Counted from the stretch's first letter, positions 52,300-62,463 are shown. The stretch: DNA of 64,000 nucleotides from Candidatus Geocrenenecus dongiae (GCA_023267855.1 JALNLN010000005.1:21558-85557), one strand, 5' to 3'. A program made the numbers and translations. The notes: generated by a model not told the origin, from the letters alone.

Positions 52300-52662
52300 G
52301 TTAGAAGATACATCTACTATATAGATTATAGTAGATGTGGAGATAAAGAGTGGAATGGATTTTGCGATGATGAGGTTATTAAAGAAATTATTGAGGAAGT
52401 AGAGAAATATGGGAAGATCCGCCCAAACATCTATGTACTGTCAAGTGAAGAAATCTTCAATTTTATTGAGTTTTGTAGAAGACTATTAATAGAAGAATTT
52501 AGTGATGAAGCTGTCGAAAGAATATGTGAAATAGTGAAACCTGAAAAACTTGAGATGTTGGAGGAGGATTAAGCTAAACTAAAGTTCATGGAGAAAGATG
52601 AGGTATCCATTAATGACTACAATCTTATTTTTACTAGAGACATTACCGAAAAAGAAAGGTAG
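52300..52662 (+). pseudogene. Degenerate acidic protein gene (no start, internal TAA)
   Basis: Open frame VRRYIYYIDYSRCGDKEWNGFCDDEVIKEIIEEVEKYGKIRPNIYVLSSEEIFNFIEFCRRLLIEEFSDEAVERICEIVKPEKLEMLEED*AKLKFMEKDEVSINDYNLIFTRDITEKER*. Confidence 0.5.
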
Positions 52663-52898
52663 ATGATTAGTTATGCTATAAATAAGCTTTATTTCATTCT
52701 TACATAAACCTCTTTTTTCTTTAATATATTTTTAGACAATCTTTAGTTACATCTTATTACTTCTCCATATAATAATATAATGGTTTCTCTAAGACTAGGA
52801 TAAGTTTAGGTTCAGGAAACAATTCAGGATCTTCAGCTACAGCCTGTCTTATACTGATTTCCTTTTCTACAACAATTTTAGATACAGTCTCTTATATC

Positions 52899-54281
52899 CT
52901 ATAATATATGATAGACGTCCAATACATGGAGTATGAAGAAGAGGAATCTATAGACTATGTAGAGAAGGAGTAAAACAGCAGATATAGATAAAATCTTTAA
53001 ACTTACTATTATTGATCTTCTAACGGTATCTATTATGAAAGTATAGCCGAGAAGAGTATTACTGTAAAGAATTTGAGAGAATGTTCTCGCATACTCTTCT
53101 GGAACTACTGCGACTTCAGTTATAGTGAAGTAGGCGATGAGTATGGAGATCAATCTAACAGCTAGAGAAGACATGAATAACACAACGTAGTCTTCTCTAA
53201 ACATTATCCCGAAAATAGCTGATAAAAATTGAGATAGATTCGTTATCAATGTTAAAAGTAAGCTTATTCTAACTATACCTATCAAGCTTCGCTGTCTAGC
53301 AAATAAGAATAATCCTAGAAAATTAGCTCCCATGAATGTGAAGCTTCCGAAGAAAGATACACCTACGTGTAGTATCGGTAGAGGTGATAAAACTGCAAGT
53401 ATAGGTGTAAGACTGGTTAGGAAAAGAGAAATCCTAAGTTTCTTGAAAGATGCTTTAGACCATAAGATAGCTGAAAACACACTTGCTAAACTTCCAGCAA
53501 AATTGATTATAGTGACAAGGTAATCAGGTGTATTCAGAACCCTCATCAAGTAAGGTGTCCACGCAAGGTTAAATATGTTAGAAGATAGTAGTAGAGCTGT
53601 AAAAAAGGATGTGATTGAGAATGTACGCTCCGGCTTCTTATCTTCTCCGACAACGCTCATTAAGATGCTTTGAGACTCTGTTTTAATAGATACTAAGAAT
53701 ATTATTGAGACCGATCCAAGCAGGCCTCCAAGTGTGAAGAGTATTTTGAACTTTGCTACATCTTTGAAAGAGTAGAATATGAATATTACGAGAATATAAC
53801 CTAAAATGTTTACAATATTTGAGACTGCTGTTCTTTTTGCCGTAATATCTCTAATATCTTCTTCACCGAGTAAACCATAGATTAGGAAGTTCGTGTAGAG
53901 GCTGGAGAAGATAGATGAAACCATTACGATCGTGTAACAGAGAATTATTGTTAATGGATCAGAAGAAAAGCCTATCGGTATAAAGAAGAGTTTCTCAAAA
54001 ACGTAGAAGAGTAAAAACTCATTTCTAGAAATTCTAGAAATAAACTTAAAGTACTTGTAGATAAGCATCGAGGTTAATGTAGAAATGATGGTTGATAAGA
54101 AAACTATACCTGAAATTAATGTAACTGGAAATCCAAGTGAGGTTAAGTAGAGTACAAAGAGGTTCCTAGACATGACTAGGTATAGACTATAGAAGAGAGC
54201 TTCTCCAGTAAGACCGATTTTAAACAAATTCTTCTCAATAACTTCTCTCAAACTCAGCCAAGTTCTAAGACCACTTCCCAT
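52899..54281 (-). CDS. Polytopic membrane transporter, MFS-like
   Basis: ~12 hydrophobic segments; GLTGEALFYSLYLVMSRNLFVLYLTSLGFPVTLISGIVFLSTIIS. Confidence 0.65.
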   Translation of the reverse strand: MGSGLRTWLSLREVIEKNLFKIGLTGEALFYSLYLVMSRNLFVLYLTSLGFPVTLISGIVFLSTIISTLTSMLIYKYFKFISRISRNEFLLFYVFEKLFFIPIGFSSDPLTIILCYTIVMVSSIFSSLYTNFLIYGLLGEEDIRDITAKRTAVSNIVNILGYILVIFIFYSFKDVAKFKILFTLGGLLGSVSIIFLVSIKTESQSILMSVVGEDKKPERTFSITSFFTALLLSSNIFNLAWTPYLMRVLNTPDYLVTIINFAGSLASVFSAILWSKASFKKLRISLFLTSLTPILAVLSPLPILHVGVSFFGSFTFMGANFLGLFLFARQRSLIGIVRISLLLTLITNLSQFLSAIFGIMFREDYVVLFMSSLAVRLISILIAYFTITEVAVVPEEYARTFSQILYSNTLLGYTFIIDTVRRSIIVSLKILSISAVLLLLYIVYRFLFFILHVLDVYHIL

Positions 54282-54390
54282 TAAAGCTTACCGTAAAATA
54301 TGTATTAATACGTATTTAGATTTAGTATTCTCCTTGATGTATGTTTTATAACAATATATATGGGCTACTTCGTTTATTGGTATTTGAAGT

Positions 54391-55623
54391 ATGAAAGCTG
54401 TTATCGTGGTATGTGATGGCATGGGGGATAGACCATCGAGGATTCTGAAAGGTCTTACACCACTACAAGCTGCAGAAGCAGAAGTATTCAATGAAATTGC
54501 TAGACTTGGAGAATGTGGTATAATAGATGTGATTTCACCTGGTCAGCCTCCTGGAAGTGATACAGCTCATCTCGCATTATTTGGATACGACCCCCATATC
54601 TACTACTCTGGGAGAGGAGCATACGAAGCTCTGGGAGCTGGTGTAGATCTGAAAAATGGAGATGTAGCTTTTAGATGTAATTTTGCTACAGTAAATCAGG
54701 AAGGAGTAGTAGTAGATAGAAGAGCGGGTAGAATATCAACAGAAGAAGCAAGGATACTTGCTGAAGCACTTAAAGATATAAAACTTGAAGACGCTGAAAC
54801 AATATTCCTCTCAACAGTAGAACATAGAGGTGTTCTTGTATTAAGAGGAGAGAAACTTTCTAGGATGGTCTCAGATGTAGATACCCATGAACTTGGAGTA
54901 AAAATTCCTGAACCTCGACCACTTGAAGATAGTGAAGAAGCTAGACGTACAGCAAGAATACTAAAAGAGTTTATAGAGAAGGCTAGAAAGATTCTAGAAG
55001 AACATCCACTAAACATAGAGAGAGCTTCTAGAGGATTAAAACCTGCAAACATCATTCTCCCACGTGGTGCAGGAACACTACCAAACATTAAGCCCATAGG
55101 AGAAATGTGGAATATTAAAGCAGCGGCTATAGCTGGAGGAGCACTCTACAAAGGAGTTGCGAAAGCTTTAGGTTTCGATATTATTAATGTTCCAGGGGCT
55201 ACTGGAACGGTGAACACAAATTTGAAAGGAAAAGTTGAATACACTATAAATGCTTTAAAAAATTATGATCTTGTATTTCTCCATATTAAAGCAACAGATA
55301 CGGTCAGCCATGATAAAGATCCTCTTAAAAAGAAAGAAGTTATAGAATGGATTTCTAGAGAACTTCACCCACTCTTAGAAATAGTCAGGGAGAAGGAATA
55401 CTACCTAGTCTTAACTGCAGATCATACAACACCTTCAGAGATAGGAGATCATAGAGGTGATCCTGTACCGTTAGCGATCATGGGGCCTGCTGTTAGAAGA
55501 GACTGGGTAGAGAGATATGATGAATTAGCGTGTGCGAGAGGAGGTTTAGGTAGGATTAGAGGTATAGATCTAATGAGAATACTGATGAACTATATGGATA
55601 AAGTCCCACTCTTTGGTGAGTGA
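54391..55623 (+). CDS. apgM: 2,3-bisphosphoglycerate-independent phosphoglycerate mutase, archaeal type
   Basis: VVCDGMGDRP, PGSDTAHLALFGYDPHIYYSGRGAYEALGAG, HIKATDTVSHDKDP, LTADHTTPSEIGDHRGDPVP. Confidence 0.95.
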   Translation: MKAVIVVCDGMGDRPSRILKGLTPLQAAEAEVFNEIARLGECGIIDVISPGQPPGSDTAHLALFGYDPHIYYSGRGAYEALGAGVDLKNGDVAFRCNFATVNQEGVVVDRRAGRISTEEARILAEALKDIKLEDAETIFLSTVEHRGVLVLRGEKLSRMVSDVDTHELGVKIPEPRPLEDSEEARRTARILKEFIEKARKILEEHPLNIERASRGLKPANIILPRGAGTLPNIKPIGEMWNIKAAAIAGGALYKGVAKALGFDIINVPGATGTVNTNLKGKVEYTINALKNYDLVFLHIKATDTVSHDKDPLKKKEVIEWISRELHPLLEIVREKEYYLVLTADHTTPSEIGDHRGDPVPLAIMGPAVRRDWVERYDELACARGGLGRIRGIDLMRILMNYMDKVPLFGE

Positions 55624-56198
55624 ACATATCTCTTGTAGAGCATATAGATGACGGTGGCGATTATTATCAAGGATACGGAGATCCATGATATTAATGTAAA
55701 GTTCTCTTCAACGAGTTTTACTGCTTCCCTTCCCCACATCCCTATTAGCACCGCTTCAGATATAAGTCTAACACCTCTTCCAGCCAGGCATACTATAAAG
55801 TATCCTGCTAGATTGCTTAGCCTAAGTAGTCCAGAAGTTATCGTGAATGCTTTAAAAGGTATCGGTGAGAATGCAGCTACGAATACAGCTATCAAACCAT
55901 ACTTACGATACACCTGCTCTGCTTTCATTATGCTACTCGGCTTTAGTAATTTTTCAGCTATAGGTCTACCTAGCTTCAATCCAATTACATACCCTACTAG
56001 TGCTCCGAAAGATGAAGAAAGAGTTGCAGAGAAACCATAGAGCAGAGAGTTGGCTGGATCCACTAAAACCAGAGGAATCAAGAAAACATCTGGAGGAATT
56101 GGAAAGATAAATGCTTCAAGAAAAGAGATTATTACGAGCCCAGTAAAGCCAAGTGAAGAAAAATATGAAACTAAGAGATCTAGATCAATTAACCCCAT
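55590..56198 (-). CDS. DedA/VTT-domain membrane protein
   Basis: FLEAFIFPIPPDVFLIPLVL, GALVGYVIGLKLGRPI, RKYGLIAVFVAAFSPIPFKAFTITSGLL. Confidence 0.88.
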   Translation of the reverse strand: MGLIDLDLLVSYFSSLGFTGLVIISFLEAFIFPIPPDVFLIPLVLVDPANSLLYGFSATLSSSFGALVGYVIGLKLGRPIAEKLLKPSSIMKAEQVYRKYGLIAVFVAAFSPIPFKAFTITSGLLRLSNLAGYFIVCLAGRGVRLISEAVLIGMWGREAVKLVEENFTLISWISVSLIIIATVIYMLYKRYVHSPKSGTLSI

Positions 56199-56286
56199 AA
56201 GCCTCTGGATTCTTGGATGCTAGTCTCCATAAAGATTTTTCTCTTAAAGAAAACTACATATAGTGTGGGGAAAGGTTTAGGAGAAT

Positions 56287-56679
56287 ATGGATGTTAAGGT
56301 ACCGCACTCACTTACAAGAATACCTGTAAAAGTATACTTAGAAGATGTTGGAGAATTTAGAGGCGAGTTCATAAGATTCCATGCACCATCAACAATTAGA
56401 GAACTACTTAAATTAATGCCTCTGGAAGGTTTTGCAGCTAAATGGGATTACGCAGTTTATTTTCAAGTAAATCTTAAGAGAGGTGCGGAGAAGATTATTT
56501 CTAAGATCTCTCCAGGAGATATACTTTACTGGCCTCCTGGTCCATACATTGTTTTAGCTTTTAGAGAAAGCCTGCCTCCAGCTCAGATAGTTAAGATAGG
56601 TGAAATGAAAGAAGGCGTTGAAGAAATGTTTAAGATTAAACATGGATCAAAAATTCGTATAACAGTTGCTATTGAGTAA
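56287..56679 (+). CDS. Small cyclophilin-like (TM1367-type) protein
   Basis: DYAVYFQVNLKRGAEKIISKISPGDILYWPPGPYIVLAFRES; resembles 36376-36756. Confidence 0.65.
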   Translation: MDVKVPHSLTRIPVKVYLEDVGEFRGEFIRFHAPSTIRELLKLMPLEGFAAKWDYAVYFQVNLKRGAEKIISKISPGDILYWPPGPYIVLAFRESLPPAQIVKIGEMKEGVEEMFKIKHGSKIRITVAIE

Positions 56680-56689
56680 CTACTCTCTA

Positions 56690-57076
56690 TTATTCTTTCT
56701 TCTTTTTCTTAGATGTTTTCGGTGCTGGTGTTTTTTCTTTAACTTCTTCTTTCGCAGCATGTTTTTCAACAGCTGCAGCTATCTCTACAGGTGCGTAGAT
56801 CTTAAAATCACTATCTCCAGCTACCAACTTTACTAACTTCATTTCTGCTAATCTATTGAGAACCTGTTTAGCTATGGATAATTTTATACCGAACTTTTCA
56901 GCTACTACTGTCGGTGTAAGATATTTCTGAGTTTTTATAAAGCTCACTACTTCATCTATACTAGGTGGAATTACCCCACCCGACATCTTCTCTTTTGTCT
57001 GCTGTTTTTCTTCTTCCTTACTCTTCAATAACTTCTTTTCAAGTTGGCTAATACTAGGTTTTTTAGCGCCGCCCAT
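56690..57076 (-). CDS. rps25e: Ribosomal protein S25e with extended charged tails
   Basis: MGGAKKPSISQLEK...QKYLTPTVVAEKFGIKLSIAKQVLNRLAEMKLVKLVAGDSDFKIYAP. Confidence 0.85.
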   Translation of the reverse strand: MGGAKKPSISQLEKKLLKSKEEEKQQTKEKMSGGVIPPSIDEVVSFIKTQKYLTPTVVAEKFGIKLSIAKQVLNRLAEMKLVKLVAGDSDFKIYAPVEIAAAVEKHAAKEEVKEKTPAPKTSKKKKKE

Positions 57077-57267
57077 CTAAAACCGCCATCATCATATAAA
57101 TGAAACTAGCTTATAAATAGATCGTGAAAAAGATCTTGTACATATTTTCTAATTGTGTATCTCTTATAAAAAAGGTTCTTTTGTCAAGGTATATTTAAGT
57201 TTTTTTGGCATATTTCCCTATTTTTTAGTTTTTTATTGGCAAAAATACATATAGTGGATAAACCTTA

Positions 57268-58245
57268 TTGTCTCTGTTAAATTGGGTTGGAAGGTGCAGG
57301 TTCATGGATATGCAGGTAGTAAATTTGACTGATAGACTAGGTAATTCTAAGATGATGAGCATACTTAGGATACAGACATGCTTATTGAAGAGTATGGTTG
57401 ATTATCTTTTATCTAGAGGTTTCGTTTGGATACTTCCTATAATGTTGGCTAAATCTACTGACCCATTATGGCCTGATCCAAGTTACAGTATTGAGAAGAG
57501 AGTAGAGGTTGAGATATACGGTGTTAAGGTTAAAACTATGCAGAGCATGATCGTCCATAAGAGAGTTCTAGTTTCACTTGGTCCGGAGAAAATATTTATA
57601 CTATCACCAAACATAAGAATAGAAAACAGAGATAGACATGCTACTGGAAGACATCTATACGAATTTACACAACTCGATCTAGAAGTAGCTTACGCAAAGA
57701 TGAATGACATATTCAGGTTATTTGAAGAAATGATAAAGAAGGCAGTAGAAGATGTAAAGAAGGAGAGACGTGAAGATCTCGAGCTCCTAGAGAGAGATTT
57801 GAAGATACCTAGCACGCCGTTCAGAGTATACAAGAGAGGAGAACTTGAAGAAAAATATGGAGCGAACTGGGAAGAAATAATTTCAATAGAATCGGTAGAT
57901 CCAGTTTGGGTTACAGACATACCTAGACAATTCTATGATTATGAAGATCTAGAAACTGGAGAATGGAGAAACTATGATCTAATACTTCCAGAAGGACATG
58001 GTGAAGTACTTTCCGGAGGAGAGAGAGAATATGAATATGAGAAGATGCTGGCGAAAATCAGACGAGACAATCTAAATATAGAAGATTTTAAAGCAATCTT
58101 AGAGCTGGCTAGAAGAGGTTTACTGAGGCCTTCAGCCGGAGCAGGACTTGGAGTAGAAAGATTCGTAAAATATGTTTGTGGATTAAAGCATATTGGAGAA
58201 GTACAACCATTCCCAAGAATCCCAGGACAAGTCATAGACCTCTAA
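57268..58245 (+). CDS. Archaeal asparagine synthetase A / AspRS-AsnRS catalytic-domain paralog
   Basis: Class II aaRS-like core (RDRHATGRHLYEFTQLDLEVAYA; GAGLGVERFVKYVCGLKHIGEVQPFPRIPG) with no N-terminal anticodon-binding domain. Confidence 0.85.
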   Translation: MSLLNWVGRCRFMDMQVVNLTDRLGNSKMMSILRIQTCLLKSMVDYLLSRGFVWILPIMLAKSTDPLWPDPSYSIEKRVEVEIYGVKVKTMQSMIVHKRVLVSLGPEKIFILSPNIRIENRDRHATGRHLYEFTQLDLEVAYAKMNDIFRLFEEMIKKAVEDVKKERREDLELLERDLKIPSTPFRVYKRGELEEKYGANWEEIISIESVDPVWVTDIPRQFYDYEDLETGEWRNYDLILPEGHGEVLSGGEREYEYEKMLAKIRRDNLNIEDFKAILELARRGLLRPSAGAGLGVERFVKYVCGLKHIGEVQPFPRIPGQVIDL

Positions 58246-58334
58246 ATACCTAAACATTACCTAAATCTCGATAGAGTAGTATCGGAAAGTAAACAGACTA
58301 TTTGAATTGAACTATATACTTCAAGCATAAATTC

Positions 58335-59210
58335 TTGAATATGTATGTAGGTAGTGGAGAAACTTGTAGTATGCCTAGTTTTAAAGAGTTTCTTTCCAGC
58401 AATCTTCCAGATGTTCCAAGACATCTACTACCATCTAGAGCTAGGATCGTTGATAAAGTTGCTTTGATAAGAATTCCTGAAGAACTTGATCCCTGGGCTG
58501 AAGAGATAGGTAAACTTACACTTGAGTACTATCGTAGAGTTAGGTGCGTTTATAGGTGGTATGGAGTGACGGGGATTGAAAGACTGCCGATCATAAAACA
58601 TTTGGCGGGAGAACGGATAAACATCGTTGAGCATAGAGAGTATGGATGGGTTTTGAAACTCGATATCGAGAAGCTAATGATATGTCTTGGGAATAGTTTT
58701 GAGAGGCTTAGGCTAGCTAGGATGGTTAAGAAACATGAAGTAGTTGTAGACATGTTTGCAGGTATAGGCCAATTTACGATACCTATAGCTACGATAAGCA
58801 AACCTAGAAAAATCTACGCCATAGAAATAAACTCTGAAGCATACAAGTACCTAGAAGAGAATATAAGACTGAATAGGGTTGAAGATATAGTTGAACCAAT
58901 ACTTGGAGATTGTAGAGAAATTGTTGGAAAAGAGATAAAGAAGATTGCAGATAGAGTTATCATGGGGTATTTTGGAGGAACAATTGAAGCTATACCTCAA
59001 GCTCTACAAGCAGTAAAAAATGAAGGAGGCATAATACATTTCCATGAACTCGTTAGAAGAGGAAGCGAAAAAGAATACATTGAAGAATTCAAGAAAAAAA
59101 TTGAAGAACAAGGATTCATGATAGATGTAAAGAATTGGAGGATAGTTAAATCCTACTCAAAAACAAGAAATCACATCGTGATAGATTTCTATACAAAACC
59201 TAATCTTTAA
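58335..59210 (+). CDS. Trm5/Tyw2-type tRNA methyltransferase
   Basis: LPRHLLPSR-like VPRHLLPSRARIVDKVALIRIPEEL; VVDMFAGIGQFTIPIA; YAIEINSEAYKYLEENIRLN; DRVIMGYFG. Confidence 0.88.
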   Translation: MNMYVGSGETCSMPSFKEFLSSNLPDVPRHLLPSRARIVDKVALIRIPEELDPWAEEIGKLTLEYYRRVRCVYRWYGVTGIERLPIIKHLAGERINIVEHREYGWVLKLDIEKLMICLGNSFERLRLARMVKKHEVVVDMFAGIGQFTIPIATISKPRKIYAIEINSEAYKYLEENIRLNRVEDIVEPILGDCREIVGKEIKKIADRVIMGYFGGTIEAIPQALQAVKNEGGIIHFHELVRRGSEKEYIEEFKKKIEEQGFMIDVKNWRIVKSYSKTRNHIVIDFYTKPNL

Positions 59211-59240
59211 TAAAGAGGTAGGGGACATATTATTTTTGAA

Positions 59241-59594
59241 ATGGATCTAGAACTGCTTAGAGAAGTAGAAAGAATTGTAAACATCGTTAATTCTGATTAC
59301 GCTATTAAGAAGAATCTTCCAAGAGAATCCATTACCGTCGAGTTGAAAGTTGAGGAAGATGAATCAATTTTTATCGAAGTAAGTGAAGAAGGTTTAAGAA
59401 TCTTAGAGGAATTTAAAGAACAGCCTGATTCAAAAATCATAGCTAAAAAAGATGTACTCATAAAGATGCTGAGAGGAGAACTTGATCCCGTTAAAGCATT
59501 CTTTCTCGGTAAAGTGAAAGTTGAGGGAAGCATAGACCTAGCATACATACTACAATCTAGAATGAAAGACTACCAGAAAATCTTAAGAAAATAA
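59241..59594 (+). CDS. SCP2 sterol-binding-domain-like protein
   Basis: LKVEEDESIFIEVSEEGLRIL... DVLIKMLRGELDPVKAFFLGKVKVEGSIDLAYILQS. Confidence 0.8.
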   Translation: MDLELLREVERIVNIVNSDYAIKKNLPRESITVELKVEEDESIFIEVSEEGLRILEEFKEQPDSKIIAKKDVLIKMLRGELDPVKAFFLGKVKVEGSIDLAYILQSRMKDYQKILRK

Positions 59595-59606
59595 GTACTC
59601 AGAAGG

Positions 59607-60041
59607 CTAGATAATCATACTAGCTATATTAGCTATTCTAGGCCATCTCTCAGCCGCTTCTTTGGCTACAGGTCCTTTGATCTCTGTTGCTTTAACATCA
59701 CCTTCAGGCGTTATTAATACTGCAGCAGTATCTTCAAAAGCTATCCATGTTCCATCAGGTCTCCTATAAGGCTTCCTCTGCCTAATTATTACTGCATGCA
59801 TAACCTTCTTCCTTAAATCTGCCGGCCCCTTCTTAACTGTTACTGAAACGAGATCACCTACACCTGCACATGGATGTTGACGATGCCTGGTCTTCATACC
59901 GTGTACCTGTATTATCTTTAATACTTGTGCTCCAGAATTATCTGCACATATAACTTCTGAACCTACATTTATGGTTCTAGGTATGTTCGGTCTTCTTTCA
60001 AGTATACCGACAGCGGAAACAGCTCTACTCTTCTTAGACAT
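59607..60041 (-). CDS. rpl14: Ribosomal protein L14 (uL14)
   Basis: GSEVICADNSGAQVLKIIQVHG; VIIRQRKPYRRPDGTWIAFEDTAAVLI. Confidence 0.95.
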   Translation of the reverse strand: MSKKSRAVSAVGILERRPNIPRTINVGSEVICADNSGAQVLKIIQVHGMKTRHRQHPCAGVGDLVSVTVKKGPADLRKKVMHAVIIRQRKPYRRPDGTWIAFEDTAAVLITPEGDVKATEIKGPVAKEAAERWPRIANIASMII

Positions 60042-60232
60042 GTACTCTACCCGTAATCTAATTCTAGACGAAACGTCTATATAAATTATTGTAGAAATAA
60101 GTTAACAATTTAAGAAAAACGTTTAGAACTATTGTCACTAAGAGATTTATACTCAGTCAGAATATAGTACAGTGCTTGAATATTTTCCATGTTTTAATTC
60201 TCAGAGAAAAGTGGGTGGATAGTACTGTTTTA

Positions 60233-60559
60233 CTAGTCTTCTTTAGAGATTACAACGAAGCTTACAGTCTTGCTTATAGGTCTACATTCAGCTATTTTTA
60301 CTGTGTCTCCTTCCTTCACATCTATACATGGGGGAAGATGTGCAGGTATATTGCTTCTCCTCCTTTCATATCTCTTATACTTTTTAACATAGTGTAGGTA
60401 TTCACGTCTAACTATTACTGTCTTATCCATTCTCTTCTTGTAGACTGTTCCTGTTAAGATTATTCCTCTAACTTTTAAGTATCCATGAAACGGGCAGTTC
60501 GGGTCGTTACATTCTCTCTGGGGTGGGTTTACAGGTATCCCTATATTCTTCGTCACCAT
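60233..60559 (-). CDS. rps17: Ribosomal protein S17 (uS17)
   Basis: [62 protein letters not shown]. Confidence 0.95.
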   Translation of the reverse strand: MVTKNIGIPVNPPQRECNDPNCPFHGYLKVRGIILTGTVYKKRMDKTVIVRREYLHYVKKYKRYERRRSNIPAHLPPCIDVKEGDTVKIAECRPISKTVSFVVISKED

Positions 60560-60855
60560 CTTCTCACCTTTTTCTTTAATCTATCTTCTGGTCTACCAAT
60601 TAGTACACCACCTTCTACAAGTACTTTTTCATTATTCGGTAAAGTGAACTCGAAGGAATATATGTCTTTAGGTAATGTAACTATTCTCCCATTATCTTTA
60701 AGTATCTTTAAAGTCTTCATGGTTTCTCCCACAACCTCTCCTTCATGTACAGTACCATTTCTCATATTCCTAGCTTTAACTCTTAGTCCTAATAACTCGT
60801 GTTTCAATATGTTTTTAGCTGTAAGTGTTTTATACACGTATACCCCTCTCTCCAA
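60553..60855 (-). CDS. rnp1: RNase P protein component 1 (Rpp29/Pop4)
   Basis: [38 protein letters not shown]; located between L29 and S17. Confidence 0.92.
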   Translation of the reverse strand: MERGVYVYKTLTAKNILKHELLGLRVKARNMRNGTVHEGEVVGETMKTLKILKDNGRIVTLPKDIYSFEFTLPNNEKVLVEGGVLIGRPEDRLKKKVRRW

Positions 60856-61036
60856 GTATCGTTAGTATTCTAGCAATTCTTTTCTTAGTGTTTCTTATGA
60901 GTGAAGGTTTCTCTAGTGTTCCATGAGGTTTGCTTTTAAGTAGTATGAGTTCAGCTCTAAGCCTATCTAACTCATCTAGTAATTCTTCGTTACTCTTCTT
61001 CTTTAGCTCCTTTACCTCCTTGACCATTATCTTCAA
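60830..61036 (-). CDS. rpl29: Ribosomal protein L29 (uL29)
   Basis: [44 protein letters not shown]. Confidence 0.94.
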   Translation of the reverse strand: MKIMVKEVKELKKKSNEELLDELDRLRAELILLKSKPHGTLEKPSLIRNTKKRIARILTILGERGIRV

Positions 61037-61673
61037 CCACCTCTACTTTTACATCAGATAACTTGAGGTTAGATAACTTCTCAATATCTAGCTTTATTTC
61101 TTCGGGGAGCGGAGCGTCTGGTGGATATATTTTTACTTTTACTCCGAATATGCCTGTCTTTAAGAGTACGGATGCTTTTCCAACTTTTACATATTGTAGA
61201 GCGTAGTCTCCTGATTTAGGCATTAAGCCAGCTGTATATTTTTCTGTTCTAGCTCTAGCCGATGTGAGTTTTCCACTTATCTCTATCTCTACACCTCTAG
61301 CTCCAGCATCCATTATTCTTCTCAAAGCCCAGAAGGCTACTCTTCTATGTCTAATGCCTCTCTCCAATGCTTGAACTATTCTTTGAGCCATAACATATGG
61401 ATTTAGTTCCGGGACTTCTATCTCAGTTACAGTAACATTCGGATTCTCTATACCGAACTTGTTCATCAAAGTCTCTGATATTTCTTTTATCGTTTTGCCT
61501 CTCGGTCCTATGACCCTGCCTGGATGCATAGCGTATATCGTTACCCTGGTTCCTATTGGTGTAAATATTATATCTACGCCGCCGAATCCAGCATCCTTCA
61601 ACTTCTCTCTAAGATATTCTTCTATCTCTGCTTTCTTCTTTCTCTTTTCAAGTAGTTGTCTTACAGCTGACAA
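60990..61673 (-). CDS. rps3: Ribosomal protein S3 (uS3)
   Basis: KH domain GTRVTIYAMHPGRVIGPRGKTIKEISETL; GVEIEISGKLTSARARTEKYTAG. Confidence 0.95.
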   Translation of the reverse strand: MSAVRQLLEKRKKKAEIEEYLREKLKDAGFGGVDIIFTPIGTRVTIYAMHPGRVIGPRGKTIKEISETLMNKFGIENPNVTVTEIEVPELNPYVMAQRIVQALERGIRHRRVAFWALRRIMDAGARGVEIEISGKLTSARARTEKYTAGLMPKSGDYALQYVKVGKASVLLKTGIFGVKVKIYPPDAPLPEEIKLDIEKLSNLKLSDVKVEVVEDNGQGGKGAKEEE

Positions 61674-62132
61674 TTATTCTTTCACCTCACCTATTACCTC
61701 TATATGTGTTAATGTTTTGTTATATGGTGTAGCTCTACCAAAAGCTCTCTCAATAAACTTCTTGATAACTCTTCCCTTATGAGCTACAGCATACCTTATT
61801 ATAACACTATCTGGATCGAGACCTTTGAATTCAGCATTAGCTTCAAGACTTTCAAGAAGCTTTAACATATGTTTAGCTATTTTTACTGGATAACCTCCTG
61901 GACCCCTAGTTTGTGCATGGTGTGCTCTCTTCTTCCTATATCTCCTGTAGGGTATCATCTTCTTCATAGCGATAACATCTTCCATAAGTTTCTTTGCTTC
62001 AGGTATTGTTAAACCTACGATAGCTCTACAAACTTCTCTAGAAAACTTTGGAGAAACATCAATCTCTCTGAGACTGGCTTTAACGGTTCTAGCTGGATCG
62101 AGATCTTTAACTGAATAATCCCAGTGAGGCAT
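61674..62132 (-). CDS. rpl22: Ribosomal protein L22 (uL22)
   Basis: VSPKFSREVCRAIVGLTIPEAKKLMEDVIAMKKMIPYRRYRKKRAHH. Confidence 0.94.
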   Translation of the reverse strand: MPHWDYSVKDLDPARTVKASLREIDVSPKFSREVCRAIVGLTIPEAKKLMEDVIAMKKMIPYRRYRKKRAHHAQTRGPGGYPVKIAKHMLKLLESLEANAEFKGLDPDSVIIRYAVAHKGRVIKKFIERAFGRATPYNKTLTHIEVIGEVKE

Positions 62133-62277
62133 CTTTCATCAGCCTTCTAGCTCTCCCCTAATGCCGACACCTATCAAACCCGCTATTTAAGTTTCAATAA
62201 AAAAGAAAACTAGATAAATGAATGAAAAATCTTAACTTAACATACATCTCCATACTACTTCTTCTCTACCGTAAGGT

Positions 62278-62463
62278 TTATTCATAGACTTTAAAACCGA
62301 GGCTGGGCAGGATTTCGTTAGCACATCTTCTACATATATATAGTTTGTATTTTCTTATAACACCTACCGTTGTTCCACATCTCCTACACTTAACTACACC
62401 TTTACCAAACTTCCTATCTTTAGGTGGCTTTTGCTTCACGTCTCCACACCCTACCTCCACCAA
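62278..62463 (-). CDS. rps14: Ribosomal protein S14 (uS14, zinc type)
   Basis: CRRCGTTVGVIRKYKLYICRRCANEILPSLGFKVY. Confidence 0.88.
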   Translation of the reverse strand: MVEVGCGDVKQKPPKDRKFGKGVVKCRRCGTTVGVIRKYKLYICRRCANEILPSLGFKVYE

